NCBI RefSeq assembly: GCF_009707485.1
Contig: NZ_CP046121.1
Coordinates: 1,612,001-1,676,000 of the forward strand
Source: Nostocoides sp. HKS02
Lineage (GTDB): Bacteria; Actinomycetota; Actinomycetes; Actinomycetales; Dermatophilaceae
Direction: 5' to 3'
DNA length: 64,000 nucleotides
The notes under the pieces were generated by a model. That model was given only the letters and a program-made list of their open reading frames with translations. It was not told where the DNA came from and searched no databases. Below, piece by piece: positions 28,083 through 37,321 of this stretch. Each line of letters opens with the position of its first letter. Position 1 is the first letter of the stretch. The translations under genes and the position numbers were made by a program.

Positions 28083-29447
28083 TCAGCCCAGGTTGATCGG
28101 CTTGACGATGTCGGCGTAGATGAGCAGGACGGACATCACGATGAGGACGGAGGAGACGGCATACGCCACCGGCAGTGCCTTGGCGACGTCGACGTAGCCC
28201 GGATCGGGGCGGTGCAAGACCCGGGCGGCGGCGCGCTTGACGGCCTCCCACAGTGCCCCGGCGACGTGCCCACCGTCGAGTGGCAGCAGCGGCACGAGGT
28301 TGAAGACGAACAGGGCGACGTTGAGCGACGCGAGCAGCTGCAGCAGGAACGCCCACAGCGGCATGCCGTTCTGCCCCACGATCCCCGCGAGCTTTCCGGA
28401 GCTCGCCTCCCCCGCGATCCGGCCGACACCGACCACGGAGATCGGACTCTGTGGGTCACGCGGCCCCGAGCCGAACGCCGCCTGGGCCACCCCCGCCATC
28501 TTCTGCGGGATGTGGAAGATGACCCCGGCGGTCTGGGTCAGCTGGTAGCCCACCACGGACGGCACCACCGACAGGGGCTGGCGCTGGAGCACGATCGGCG
28601 TCATCGAGCTGATCCCGAGGAACCCCGCCTCGATGACCACGGGCTTGCCCTGGGCGTCGACGAGCGGCTTGCCGTCGCGACCCACCTGTTGGAGCTGGTT
28701 GCGGATGGGGGTGGCCTCGAGTGTCAGGCGCGCCCCGTCGCGCTCGACGACGATCACGGTGCGCTGGCCGACGCGGGGTCGGATGATCGCGCCGATGTCG
28801 GCCGTGCCCTTGATGGCCTGTCCGTTGACCGAGACGAGCCGGTCACCCGGGCGCAGCCCCGCAGCGTATGCCGGGCTCTTGGGGTCGGAGGGAGCGCAGG
28901 CGGTCTTGGTGGTGGCCTGGCTCGCGGGCACGACGCACTCGTTGACCGTCGCCACCACGGCCCCGGGCTGGGGCGTCGGGAGGCCCGACAGTGTCACCAG
29001 CCCGGTCAGGAGGACGACCGCGATGAGCAGGTTCATCAGCGGGCCGCCCATCATGACGACGACCTTCTTCGGCACCGACAGCTTGTAGAACACGCGGTCG
29101 TGGTCGCCCGGCTCGATCTCCTCGAGGCTCAGCTGACGGGCCTCGTCGGCGAGCTGGGAGAAGCGCCCGGTGCTGGAGACGCGCAGCGTGCCCGCCTTGT
29201 CGCCGGGGCGGGGCGGGAACATGCCGATCATCCGGATGTAGCCACCGAGCGGGATCGCCTTGATGCCGTACTCGGTCTCGCCGCGTCGTCGGGACCACAG
29301 CGTCGGTCCGAACCCGACCATGTACTGCGTCACCTTGACGCCGAACCTCTTGGCGGGCAGCAGGTGACCGATCTCGTGCAAGCCGATCGACAGCCCGATG
29401 CCGACCGCGACCGCCAGCACCCCGAGGATGTAGAGCAGGACCGTCAT
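28083..29447 (-). CDS. rseP: Site-2 metalloprotease RseP/Rip1 (M50B)
   Basis: A 454-residue intramembrane zinc protease. Zinc ligands are in the first helix ([15 protein letters not shown]) and in the C-terminal LLPLDGGH. The PDZ domain is in the middle ([20 protein letters not shown]). The MGGPLMNLL motif sits in a membrane segment. It cuts membrane proteins such as anti-sigma factors after a first cleavage. The ATG overlaps the dxr stop by 4 bases (ATGA). Confidence 0.94.
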   Translation of the reverse strand: MTVLLYILGVLAVAVGIGLSIGLHEIGHLLPAKRFGVKVTQYMVGFGPTLWSRRRGETEYGIKAIPLGGYIRMIGMFPPRPGDKAGTLRVSSTGRFSQLADEARQLSLEEIEPGDHDRVFYKLSVPKKVVVMMGGPLMNLLIAVVLLTGLVTLSGLPTPQPGAVVATVNECVVPASQATTKTACAPSDPKSPAYAAGLRPGDRLVSVNGQAIKGTADIGAIIRPRVGQRTVIVVERDGARLTLEATPIRNQLQQVGRDGKPLVDAQGKPVVIEAGFLGISSMTPIVLQRQPLSVVPSVVGYQLTQTAGVIFHIPQKMAGVAQAAFGSGPRDPQSPISVVGVGRIAGEASSGKLAGIVGQNGMPLWAFLLQLLASLNVALFVFNLVPLLPLDGGHVAGALWEAVKRAAARVLHRPDPGYVDVAKALPVAYAVSSVLIVMSVLLIYADIVKPINLG

Positions 29448-30691
29448 GCGGCTCCCCCATCGAGCGTCGGGTCAGCGTCTGTGGCGGGCAATCCGAGGAC
29501 CTTTCGGGCTCTGGCGCGGGCCCAGGCGTCGGCCCGCATCACGTCGTCAACGGACAACCCGCCGGTTTCGCTCCCGGCGGTGTCGCCATGGCCGCCCGCG
29601 GCGTGCTCGGAGACCACCCCCTCGATGGTGTCGACGATGCCGAGGAACGCGAGGTGGCCGTCATGGAACGCATCGACGGCGACCTCGTTGGCGGCGTTGT
29701 AGACGGCCGGGAACGTACCCCCGGCGACGCCGACCTGGCGCGCGAGACGCACGGCGGGGAACGCGTCGTCGTCCAGCGGCTCGAAGTCCCAGGTCTGCGC
29801 GCGGGTCCAGTCGACCGGTACGTCGATGTCGGCGAGGCGGTCGGGCCACGACAGGCCGAGGGCGATCGGCACGAGCATCCGGGGCGGCCCGGCCTGGGCG
29901 ATCGTCGAGCCGTCGACGAACTCGACCATGGAGTGGATCAGCTGCTGGGGGTGCACGACGACGTCGATCCGGTCGTAAGGCACGTCGAACAGCAGGTGCG
30001 CCTCGATCACCTCGAGCCCCTTGTTCACGAGCGTCGCGGAGTTCGTGGTGATGACGCGCCCCATCGAGAAGTTCGGGTGTGCCAGCGCCTCGGCGGGCGT
30101 CACCGCCTGCAGGGAGTCACGGCCGCGGCCACGGAACGGGCCCCCGCTCGCGGTGAGCACCAGCCGACGCACCTCGTCGGCCCGGCCCCCACGCAGGCTC
30201 TGCGCGATGGCGGAGTGCTCGGAGTCCACCGGGACGATCTGACCGGGCCGGGCCGCGGCCTTGACCAGCGGGCCGCCGACGATGAGCGACTCCTTGTTGG
30301 CCAGCGCCAGGGTCGACCCCTGCACGAGCGCGGCCAGCGTCGGGCGCAGGCCGATCGAGCCGGTGATGCCGTTGAGGACGACGTCGGCCCCCGACCCGGC
30401 CGCGGTGACGGCGGCCCCCGGCCCCACGACCACCTGCGGGCGGTATGCCGCGCGGCCGGCGCGGGCGGCATACGCACCGATCGCCTCGGCGACGGCCTCG
30501 TGGGTGCCCACGGCGGCGGCGACGAGGTCGACCTCGAAGGCGACTGCCTGCTCGGCGAGCAGGTCGAGGTTGGCGCCGGCGGCGAGCGCCGTGACCCGGA
30601 ACCGGTCGGGGTTGCGCGCGATGACGTCCAGGGCCTGGGTGCCGATGGAGCCAGTCGAGCCGAGAACGGCGACGGTGCGCGGGGAGGTCAC
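29444..30691 (-). CDS. dxr: 1-deoxy-D-xylulose 5-phosphate reductoisomerase
   Basis: A 415-residue enzyme forming 2-C-methylerythritol 4-phosphate with NADPH. Signatures: [18 protein letters not shown] (NADPH), [23 protein letters not shown] (metal Asp and Glu), [30 protein letters not shown], and [17 protein letters not shown]. The GTG start is followed at once by TSPRTVAV. Near the C-terminus a Gly/His/Thr-rich insert ([17 protein letters not shown]) departs from the usual sequence. Confidence 0.96.
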   Translation of the reverse strand: MTSPRTVAVLGSTGSIGTQALDVIARNPDRFRVTALAAGANLDLLAEQAVAFEVDLVAAAVGTHEAVAEAIGAYAARAGRAAYRPQVVVGPGAAVTAAGSGADVVLNGITGSIGLRPTLAALVQGSTLALANKESLIVGGPLVKAAARPGQIVPVDSEHSAIAQSLRGGRADEVRRLVLTASGGPFRGRGRDSLQAVTPAEALAHPNFSMGRVITTNSATLVNKGLEVIEAHLLFDVPYDRIDVVVHPQQLIHSMVEFVDGSTIAQAGPPRMLVPIALGLSWPDRLADIDVPVDWTRAQTWDFEPLDDDAFPAVRLARQVGVAGGTFPAVYNAANEVAVDAFHDGHLAFLGIVDTIEGVVSEHAAGGHGDTAGSETGGLSVDDVMRADAWARARARKVLGLPATDADPTLDGGAA

Positions 30692-30736
30692 TGCCTCAGT
30701 CTCCCACGCGTGGACCGGCCCACGAGGGGGCCGGGG

Positions 30737-31801
30737 TCAGTTCTGGTAGACGCGCTCCTCGATGAGCTGCTCCTCGACGACGCGCCCCTCCGGCTCGAAC
30801 CGACCCTGCTCGAACCGCTTCTGGAACTCCAGCTCGAGGTGGTCGGCACCGTTGCGGTTCTTCTCGATGGACATGACCACCCAGTGGCGGAACCGCTCGG
30901 CATTGCCCAGGTGGTAGACGAGGTGGTGCTTGGCCACGATGTCGTACTTGTCGTTGAGGATGAGCACGACATCGGCTTCGTAGGCCAGCGCCGACGAGCC
31001 GCGCAGGTCGTGCACCCGCATGCGCCGCCCGGCGCCGAGGCTGCCCTTGTCAGCCGCGACGATGGCCAGGACCGGCACACCGAGCTCCAGCGCCATGTCC
31101 TTGAGCCGAGCCACGGCAATCGCCACGCGCTCCTCCTCGACCGGAGGCGCCTCCGGCACGGGAACCTTCTGGAGGTAGTCGACGAGCACCAGCGGCGGCC
31201 GGCCGTCCCGCTCGGTCACCTCGACGACCGCGGCGCGGATCTCCTCGAGCGTGGTGTGCAGGCCACTCGACGTGTGCACGTGCAGACGGTCGCCATAGCT
31301 CTCGAGCGCGCGCACCGCCTCGGCTCCGCCCCGCGAGCTGGCGAAGCGCTCCTCCATCGAGTTGGCGCGGCTGTGGCGCGCCTCGAACCCTGCCCGGATC
31401 TTGGTCAGCCCGATCGCGTCGGTGCCGGCGATGGCGCCGGCCTCGATGGCAAGCAGCCGCTCGAGGATGCTGTGGGCGTCGTGCTCGTAGGAGAACAGGA
31501 TCGCCGACCGGTTGGCCGCGATCGTGTTCCTCAGCATCTGCAGCGCCATCGCGGTCTTGCCCAGGCCCTGGGGCCCCCCGAGCAACACCAGCTCACCCGA
31601 CCGGAACCCTCCGGTCAGGGCGACGTCGAGCGCCTCGAACCCCGTGGGCCACACCCGCGCCGCGGCCGACTGGCCATGACGCAGCTTCTCGTCGGTCTCG
31701 ACGATCAGGTCGGTCAGCGAGCGCAGGCGCGGCCCGCCACGATCCCCCACGGCCCCGGTGAGACTGAGCGCAGCGGGCGCCTCTTCGGCAGTGCTGGTCA
31801 T
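30737..31801 (-). CDS. Stand-alone DnaB-type helicase C-domain ATPase
   Basis: A 354-residue RecA-fold protein resembling only the C-terminal half of DnaB. WPTGFEALDVALTGGFRSGE leads to Walker A LLGGPQGLGKTAM; Walker B is PLVLVDYLQKV; DLRGSSALAYEADVVLILND and VMSIEKNRNGADHLELEFQK match DnaB motifs 3-4. The DnaB N-terminal collar domain and helicase linker are absent. No phage genes are near, so it looks chromosomal. It may be a regulatory or remodelling ATPase. It lies upstream of dxr and behind the gabD-like gene. Confidence 0.8.
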   Translation of the reverse strand: MTSTAEEAPAALSLTGAVGDRGGPRLRSLTDLIVETDEKLRHGQSAAARVWPTGFEALDVALTGGFRSGELVLLGGPQGLGKTAMALQMLRNTIAANRSAILFSYEHDAHSILERLLAIEAGAIAGTDAIGLTKIRAGFEARHSRANSMEERFASSRGGAEAVRALESYGDRLHVHTSSGLHTTLEEIRAAVVEVTERDGRPPLVLVDYLQKVPVPEAPPVEEERVAIAVARLKDMALELGVPVLAIVAADKGSLGAGRRMRVHDLRGSSALAYEADVVLILNDKYDIVAKHHLVYHLGNAERFRHWVVMSIEKNRNGADHLELEFQKRFEQGRFEPEGRVVEEQLIEERVYQN

Positions 31802-31895
31802 GGCACCGATTCAACCCGAATGCCGGCGCCCCAGATCGGGGAATGGCGCAAGGTCAGCCGTTTGGACCACGCGCTGTCCGGTTCACGACAGGCCG

Positions 31896-33356
31896 CTACG
31901 GGGCGATTCCGACATATGTCGTCTCGAGGTACTCCTCGATGCCCTCGAAGCCGCCTTCACGTCCGAAACCCGACGCCTTGACTCCGCCGAACGGCGCGGC
32001 CGGGTTGGAGATGATCCCCTGGTTGATCCCGATCATCCCGTACTCCAGCGCCTCGCTCACCCGGATCACGCGAGCCAGGTCGGCGGTGAAGACGTAGGAA
32101 GCGAGGCCGTACTCCGTGTTGTTGGCGCGCTCGATGGCCTCGGCCTCGGTGCGGAACGTGGAGATCGGGGCCACCGGGCCGAAGATCTCCTCGCTCATGA
32201 CCCGTGCCGACGCGGGGACGTCGGTGATCACCGTGGGCTCGAAGAAGTAGCCGCGCCCCTTGACCGCGGAGCCGCCGGTGAGGACGGTGCCACCCTGCTC
32301 ACGGGCGTCCTCGACGAGCGCGGCCACCCCGTCGCGGGCCTTGGCGTCGATCAACGGGCCGACGTCGACCCCCTTCTTGGTGCCCTTGCCCATGGTCAGC
32401 GCCGCCATCCGCTTGGCGAACCGCGCGCCGAACTCGTCGGCCACACCCTCCTGGACGAAGAACCGGTTGGCCGCGGTGCACGCCTCGCCGATGTTGCGCA
32501 TCTTGGCGAGCATCGCTCCGTCGACGGCGCGGTCGAGGTCGGCGTCGTCGAAGACGATGAAAGGTGCGTTGCCGCCGAGCTCCATGGAGACCCGTAGCAA
32601 CTGCTCGGCCGACTGCTCGACCAGGCGTCGCCCCACCCCCGTCGAGCCGGTGAAGGTGAGCTTGCGAAGCCGCGGGTCCTTGATGATGGGCTCCATGACG
32701 TCGCCGGTCCGGGACGTCGTGATGACGTTGAGGACGCCCGCGGGCAGCCCGCACTCCTGGAGCAGCTCGGCCAGGGCCAGCATCGTCAGCGGGGTCTGGC
32801 TCGCGGGCTTGACGACCATGGTGCAGCCCGCGGCGATCGCGGGGCCGATCTTGCGCGTCCCCATCGCCAGCGGGAAGTTCCACGGCGTGATCATCAGCGT
32901 CGGGCCGACCGGCTTCTTCATGGTCAGCAGCCGGGTCGCGCCGTTGGGCGCGGTCGACCAGCGTCCGTGGATCCGAACCGCCTCCTCGGAGAACCACCGG
33001 AAGAACTCTGCGCCGTAGGTGACCTCGCCCCGGGACTCGGCGAGCGTCTTGCCCATCTCGAGGGTCATCAGCGTGGCGAAGTCCTCGGCCCGCTCACTGA
33101 TCCGCTCGAAGGCGGCGCGCAGGATCTCGCCCCGGTCGCGCGGCGGGGTGGCCGCCCAGCCGGCCTGCGCGGCCACGGCCGCGTCGAGGGCCGCGGTGCC
33201 GTCGGCCACGGTCGCGTCGGCGACCTGCGCCAACGTCGTGCCGCTGGACGGGTCCTCGACGGCGAGGGTGGCGCCGTCGGAGGACGCGCGCCAGGTGCCG
33301 CCGATGAGCAGGCCCTTGGGCACGGACTCGACGAGGGACTTCTGGGTGCTGGCCAT
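31896..33356 (-). CDS. gabD: Succinate-semialdehyde dehydrogenase (NAD(P)+)
   Basis: A 486-residue aldehyde dehydrogenase oxidising succinate semialdehyde to succinate, the last step of GABA breakdown. LMITPWNFPLAMGTRKIGPA, the catalytic Glu in VSMELGGNAPFIVFDDAD and the catalytic Cys in NIGEACTAANRFFVQ are present; EACTAANR is typical of GabD. SGFGREGGFEGIEEYLETTY closes the protein. The ATG at 33356 overlaps the agmatinase stop by one base, so both are made together. Confidence 0.9.
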   Translation of the reverse strand: MASTQKSLVESVPKGLLIGGTWRASSDGATLAVEDPSSGTTLAQVADATVADGTAALDAAVAAQAGWAATPPRDRGEILRAAFERISERAEDFATLMTLEMGKTLAESRGEVTYGAEFFRWFSEEAVRIHGRWSTAPNGATRLLTMKKPVGPTLMITPWNFPLAMGTRKIGPAIAAGCTMVVKPASQTPLTMLALAELLQECGLPAGVLNVITTSRTGDVMEPIIKDPRLRKLTFTGSTGVGRRLVEQSAEQLLRVSMELGGNAPFIVFDDADLDRAVDGAMLAKMRNIGEACTAANRFFVQEGVADEFGARFAKRMAALTMGKGTKKGVDVGPLIDAKARDGVAALVEDAREQGGTVLTGGSAVKGRGYFFEPTVITDVPASARVMSEEIFGPVAPISTFRTEAEAIERANNTEYGLASYVFTADLARVIRVSEALEYGMIGINQGIISNPAAPFGGVKASGFGREGGFEGIEEYLETTYVGIAP

Positions 33357-34504
33357 CAGGGGTTGCCTCCGCTGGGGATCTGGGTCTCGGGGTTCTGGGT
33401 CTCGGGGTTCGAGGGCTCGGGGTTCGAGGGCTCGTGGGTGTGGGTCTCGTGCGTGTGGTGGTGCGGGATGTGGCCCTGCGGGATGGCGCCGGCGCGACCC
33501 GACAGCAGGGGCTGTGCGGGATCCCACCGGGTGCCGTCACGCTCATCCTGCCGCCGCCGGGCGATTGCCGAAAGGGCCTCGAGGACAACCCGGTTCGCCA
33601 GGGCGGCCGTGATGTCGGCATGGTCGTAGGGCGGGCTGACCTCCACGATGTCCACCCCCACGACCGGGAGCTCGAGGCAGATGCGCCGGACGGCGTCGAG
33701 GAGCTGGCGGGCCGTCAGCCCGCCCGGCTCGGGCGTGCCGGTGCCCGGTGCGTGACCGGGATCGCAGACGTCGATGTCGACGGAGAGAAACACGCCGTCG
33801 CACTCGTCGGTGGCGATCGCAAACGCCTCCGTGAGGCATTCGTCCAGCCCGCGGTGGACGATCTCGGTCATCTCGAACGAGCGCATCTGCTGGCCGGCCA
33901 TCCAGTCGAGGGTCTCGGGCGGCGGCCAGTACCCCCGCAGACCCACCTGGAGGAAGCGGTCTCCGCGGAGGGCGCCGGACTCGATGAGCCGGCGCATCGG
34001 CTGCCCGTGACCCCACAGGGACCCGAACTCGATGTCGCCGGTGTCGGCGTGGGCGTCGAAGTGGATCATCGAGACCCGGCCGTGCCCGAGCACGTTGGCG
34101 ACGCCCTTGGCGTCGGGGAAGGCGATGGAGTGGTCTCCACCCAGGATCACGGGGATCGCGCCGGCCCGCGCGACCTTCTCCACGGCCGCCTCGAGGGCCG
34201 GCAACGCGACCTCGATGTCGCCGGAGTACATCTCGACGTCACCGGCGTCGAGCACCCTGAGGTCCGCGAGGCCGTCGGTGCGCAGCGCCAGCGACGGCCG
34301 GGAGCCGTCGTGCGGCAGGTAGTCGGTCCCCCGGATCGCTTGCGGCCCGAACCGTGTCCCCGAGCGGTGCGAGGTGCCCCCGTCGAAGGGCGCGCCGAGG
34401 ATCACGACGTCGGCACCGGCATACGAGCTCTCGTCGTCGAGGTCACACCGGTCCACGCCCAGGAAGGTGAAGTCGGGGCCGTACTGCTGGCCATATCGCG
34501 TCAT
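33356..34504 (-). CDS. speB: Agmatinase-family ureohydrolase with His-rich tail
   Basis: A 382-residue binuclear manganese ureohydrolase. Metal ligands are in LGGDHSIAF, HFDAHADTGD and SVDIDVCDPGHAPGTGTPEP. The sequence is closest to agmatinase, giving putrescine and urea from agmatine; guanidinobutyrase activity cannot be ruled out. The last 60 residues are unusual: HIPHHHTHETHTHEPSNP and then pentapeptide repeats (EPSNP, ETQNP) encoded by a 15-bp repeat. The ATG start at 34504 faces the bluB gene across 32 bases. Confidence 0.9.
   Translation of the reverse strand: MTRYGQQYGPDFTFLGVDRCDLDDESSYAGADVVILGAPFDGGTSHRSGTRFGPQAIRGTDYLPHDGSRPSLALRTDGLADLRVLDAGDVEMYSGDIEVALPALEAAVEKVARAGAIPVILGGDHSIAFPDAKGVANVLGHGRVSMIHFDAHADTGDIEFGSLWGHGQPMRRLIESGALRGDRFLQVGLRGYWPPPETLDWMAGQQMRSFEMTEIVHRGLDECLTEAFAIATDECDGVFLSVDIDVCDPGHAPGTGTPEPGGLTARQLLDAVRRICLELPVVGVDIVEVSPPYDHADITAALANRVVLEALSAIARRRQDERDGTRWDPAQPLLSGRAGAIPQGHIPHHHTHETHTHEPSNPEPSNPETQNPETQIPSGGNP
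33378..33437. repeat. 15-bp tandem repeat, 4 copies, in the agmatinase tail
   Basis: Four 15-base units beginning ATCTGGGTCTCGGGG, TTCTGGGTCTCGGGG, TTCGAGGGCTCGGGG, TTCGAGGGCTCGTGG. They pair as two near-identical doublets and encode the pentapeptide repeats at the end of the agmatinase. Confidence 0.9.
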
Positions 34505-34536
34505 GGGACGACATCCTGCCTCGCTACGCTCGCCCG

Positions 34537-35211
34537 ATGACGACCGCCACCCCCAGTCTCGACCCGTCCGCGCCGGTGGACTCGCTGTACGACGTGATCC
34601 ACCGCAGACGGGACGTGCGCGGTGAGTTCACCGGGGCGCCCGCCGATCCGCAGATCCTCCAGCGCATCCTGGGCGCCGCACACGCGGCCCCCAGCGTGGG
34701 CATGACCCAGCCGTGGGACTTCGTCGTCGTGCGGTCGCCACAGACCCGCCAGAGCTTCCACGAGCACGTGCGCACCGAACGCGACACGTTCGCGGCCACC
34801 CTGACCGGCGAGCGCGCGACGACCTTCTCGCGGATCAAGATCGACGGGATCCTCGAGTCGTCGCTGTCGGTCGTCGTCACCCACGACCAGTCCCGCGGCG
34901 GCCCGGCCGTGCTCGGACGCCACGCCATCGCCGACGCCGGGCTGTACTCGACCTGCCTCGCCATCCAGAACCTCTGGCTCGCCGCCACCGCGGAGGGATG
35001 GGGGGTCGGCTGGGTGTCGTTCTACCGCGAGGAGTTCCTCGGTGAGCTGCTCGGCATCCCGAGCGGGATCCGCCCCCTGGCCTGGCTGTGCCTGGGCCCG
35101 GTGAGCCACCTCGAGCAGGTGCCGGACCTCGAGCGCGCTGGCTGGCGGCGGCGTCGTCCCCTCGACGAGGCCGTGCACGACGAGCGGTGGCCAGGTCATG
35201 ACGCACCCTGA
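34537..35211 (+). CDS. bluB: 5,6-dimethylbenzimidazole synthase BluB
   Basis: A 224-residue flavin enzyme that breaks down reduced FMN with oxygen to give the lower ligand of vitamin B12. SLYDVIHRRRDVRGEFTG, HAAPSVGMTQPWDFVVVRS, TFSRIKIDGILESS and GVGWVSFYREEFLGELLGIP match BluB rather than a generic nitroreductase. No other cobalamin gene is in the window. It is divergent from the agmatinase gene, only 32 bases away. Confidence 0.9.
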   Translation: MTTATPSLDPSAPVDSLYDVIHRRRDVRGEFTGAPADPQILQRILGAAHAAPSVGMTQPWDFVVVRSPQTRQSFHEHVRTERDTFAATLTGERATTFSRIKIDGILESSLSVVVTHDQSRGGPAVLGRHAIADAGLYSTCLAIQNLWLAATAEGWGVGWVSFYREEFLGELLGIPSGIRPLAWLCLGPVSHLEQVPDLERAGWRRRRPLDEAVHDERWPGHDAP

Positions 35212-35236
35212 CGGCGAGCCGCAGGGCTGAGCGGGC

Positions 35237-36514
35237 TCACCGTTCCTCCACACCCCACGGCGACCCGAACCCGGCCGGCTTGGGTGCCTGGAGCAGCTCG
35301 AGGAACGGCACCGCGTCGAAGGCCTCGGGGCCGCGGACACCGCTGCCCTGCCACACGCCGGTCGCGATGAGCTCGAGCGCGACCACGGGGTTGACCGCGG
35401 TCTGCCACACCACGCACTGGGCGCCGTACTCGCGCATCGTGTTCTCGTTGTCGGACACGTGGTAGAGGTAGGTGCGCCGGGGCATGCCGTCCTTGCCCGT
35501 GCCGGTGACCAGCACCCCTGCACAGGTCTTGCCCGTCATCCTGGGCCCGATCGTCGCGGGGTCGGGGAGCACGGCGGCGACGACATCGCGCGGCGACACC
35601 TGTACGCCCTTGACGGTGACCGGGTCGGTGCGGTCGAGGCCGAGCGTGTGCAGGGTGCGCAGGATGGTGATGAGCTCGTCACCGAGGCCGTACTTGAACG
35701 TCACCCGGTCCGCGTCGAGCCAGCGAGGCATGAGCAGGACCTCTTCGTGCTCGACGTGGACGCACTCGACCGGCCCGATGCCCTCGGGGAAGTCGAAGAC
35801 CTCGGGCTCGCTGAACGCGGGCAGGGTGAAGAAGCCGGCTTCGACGTCTCCTCCGGCCGCGTCCGCGCGTGCTCGTTCCCAGACCACGGGAGGGTTGAGG
35901 CACTCCTCGATGATCGTCCACATCGAGAACCCCGGCGCGAACGTCTCGTTGCCGTCCTCGTCGCGCACGGCGAGGTTCGCACCGTCGCGGGTGCCCAGCT
36001 CGTCGATGTGCGAGAAGAGGTGGTCGGCGGCATACCGGGCGAACACGTCGGAGAGGCCGGGTTCAACACCCATGCCCAGGAGGGCCAGCTGACCGGCCTG
36101 CTCCCACTGCGCGGCCATAGCCAGCTGCTCGTCGCCGAGCTTGACGTGCACCTGGGCGTACGGGTCGTCGGGGTGCGGCCGCGACAGGCTCATCGCCATG
36201 TCGAGGTAGCCGGCCCCCGCCGCCAGCGCACCGCGGAAGATCGGCATGACGAACCGTGGGTCCACCGCGTTGAAGACGTGGGTCGACCTGTGCGCCCGGG
36301 CGAGCGCGGCCACCGCCTCCTCGTCGGAGGCATCGACCTGTGCGGCCACGAGCCGGGACTCACCTGCCCGACGGGCGGTGGCAGCGGCCACGGTCGCCTC
36401 GGCCCGCGCGAGGTCGTAGTCGGCGACGACGAGCTGGTCGAAGAAGTCACGCTCCACGGCAATCCGGGCAGCGGCATCGCCGACGCCACCGGCGCCGATC
36501 ATGAGGATGCGCAT
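35237..36514 (-). CDS. Saccharopine dehydrogenase-like reductase
   Basis: A 425-residue NAD(P)-dependent enzyme. The Rossmann start is RILMIGAGGVGDAAARIAVE, with FNAVDPRFVMPIFRGALAAG and YLDMAMSLSRPHPDDPYAQV following. The family includes saccharopine dehydrogenase and carboxynorspermidine synthase. Next to PotABCD in a polyamine cluster, a polyamine or lysine-derived substrate is likely but not proven. The gene starts at 36514, 6 bases from the end of potC, so it is downstream in the same operon. Confidence 0.85.
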   Translation of the reverse strand: MRILMIGAGGVGDAAARIAVERDFFDQLVVADYDLARAEATVAAATARRAGESRLVAAQVDASDEEAVAALARAHRSTHVFNAVDPRFVMPIFRGALAAGAGYLDMAMSLSRPHPDDPYAQVHVKLGDEQLAMAAQWEQAGQLALLGMGVEPGLSDVFARYAADHLFSHIDELGTRDGANLAVRDEDGNETFAPGFSMWTIIEECLNPPVVWERARADAAGGDVEAGFFTLPAFSEPEVFDFPEGIGPVECVHVEHEEVLLMPRWLDADRVTFKYGLGDELITILRTLHTLGLDRTDPVTVKGVQVSPRDVVAAVLPDPATIGPRMTGKTCAGVLVTGTGKDGMPRRTYLYHVSDNENTMREYGAQCVVWQTAVNPVVALELIATGVWQGSGVRGPEAFDAVPFLELLQAPKPAGFGSPWGVEER

Positions 36515-36520
36515 GGACGA

Positions 36521-37321
36521 TCAGGCTGCTTTCGCTCGACGGCCGGAGACGAACTGGGCGGTGAGCACGATGCCCACCGACAGCACGAACATGATTGTTC
36601 CGATGACGTTGATCTGGACCGGGGTACCCCGCTGGGCCGCTCCCCAGACGTACATCGGGAACGTCACGGAGTTGGGGCTGGCATTGAAGTTGGTGATGAT
36701 GTAGTCGTCGAAGCTGAGCGAGAACGCCAACAGGGCACCGGCGGCGATGCCGGGCGCGACCAGAGGCAGCGTCACCCGCAGGAACGTGGCGACCGGCCCG
36801 GCCCCGAGGTCGGCAGCGGCCTCCTCGAGCCGCGGGTCCAGCGAGCTGACCCTGGCCTTCACCGCGACCACCACGAACGACAGACAGAACATGATGTGCG
36901 CGATGAGAATCGTGACCGCTCCGGACGGTATTCCCATGGCGATGAAGAGGGTCAGCAGGCTCGACCCCATGACGACCTCTGGGGTCGCCATGGGCATGAA
37001 GATCAGCATGTTCGTGGCGGCCCGACCCCGGAAGCGGTGGCGGCCCAGGGCGAACGCGATCATGGTCCCGAGCACGGTCGCCACCACCGAAGCGGTGATG
37101 CCGATCCGCAGGCTCAGCCCCAGGGCGTCACAGATACCGGGGGTTCCGCAGGGGTTCAGCCACGCGTCGGCCGAAGGCCGAATCCACTCGTAGTTGTAGC
37201 GCCCATTGGGCTTGTTGAACGAGAACAGGGCGACCACGACGTTGGGCACCAGGAGGATGGCGAGGACCGCCATCGCCACGAAGGCAAGCAGGTGCCTGCG
37301 GATCCAGCTCATGACCGCCAC
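36521..37321 (-). CDS. potC: Polyamine ABC transporter permease PotC
   Basis: A 266-residue inner-membrane permease with six helices. The EAA loop LEEAAADLGAGPVATFLRVT couples to the ATPase. SLSFDDYIITNF near the end is typical of PotC/PotI. GTG at 37321 is preferred (GAGGAG 9 bases upstream, inside the end of potB); ATG at 37312 is an alternative. It starts directly after the potB stop. Confidence 0.93.
   Translation of the reverse strand: MAVMSWIRRHLLAFVAMAVLAILLVPNVVVALFSFNKPNGRYNYEWIRPSADAWLNPCGTPGICDALGLSLRIGITASVVATVLGTMIAFALGRHRFRGRAATNMLIFMPMATPEVVMGSSLLTLFIAMGIPSGAVTILIAHIMFCLSFVVVAVKARVSSLDPRLEEAAADLGAGPVATFLRVTLPLVAPGIAAGALLAFSLSFDDYIITNFNASPNSVTFPMYVWGAAQRGTPVQINVIGTIMFVLSVGIVLTAQFVSGRRAKAA

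Noticed and set aside
30737..31801. Prophage replication helicase
   Set aside because: No integrase, capsid or other phage gene nearby, and base composition looks like the neighbours.
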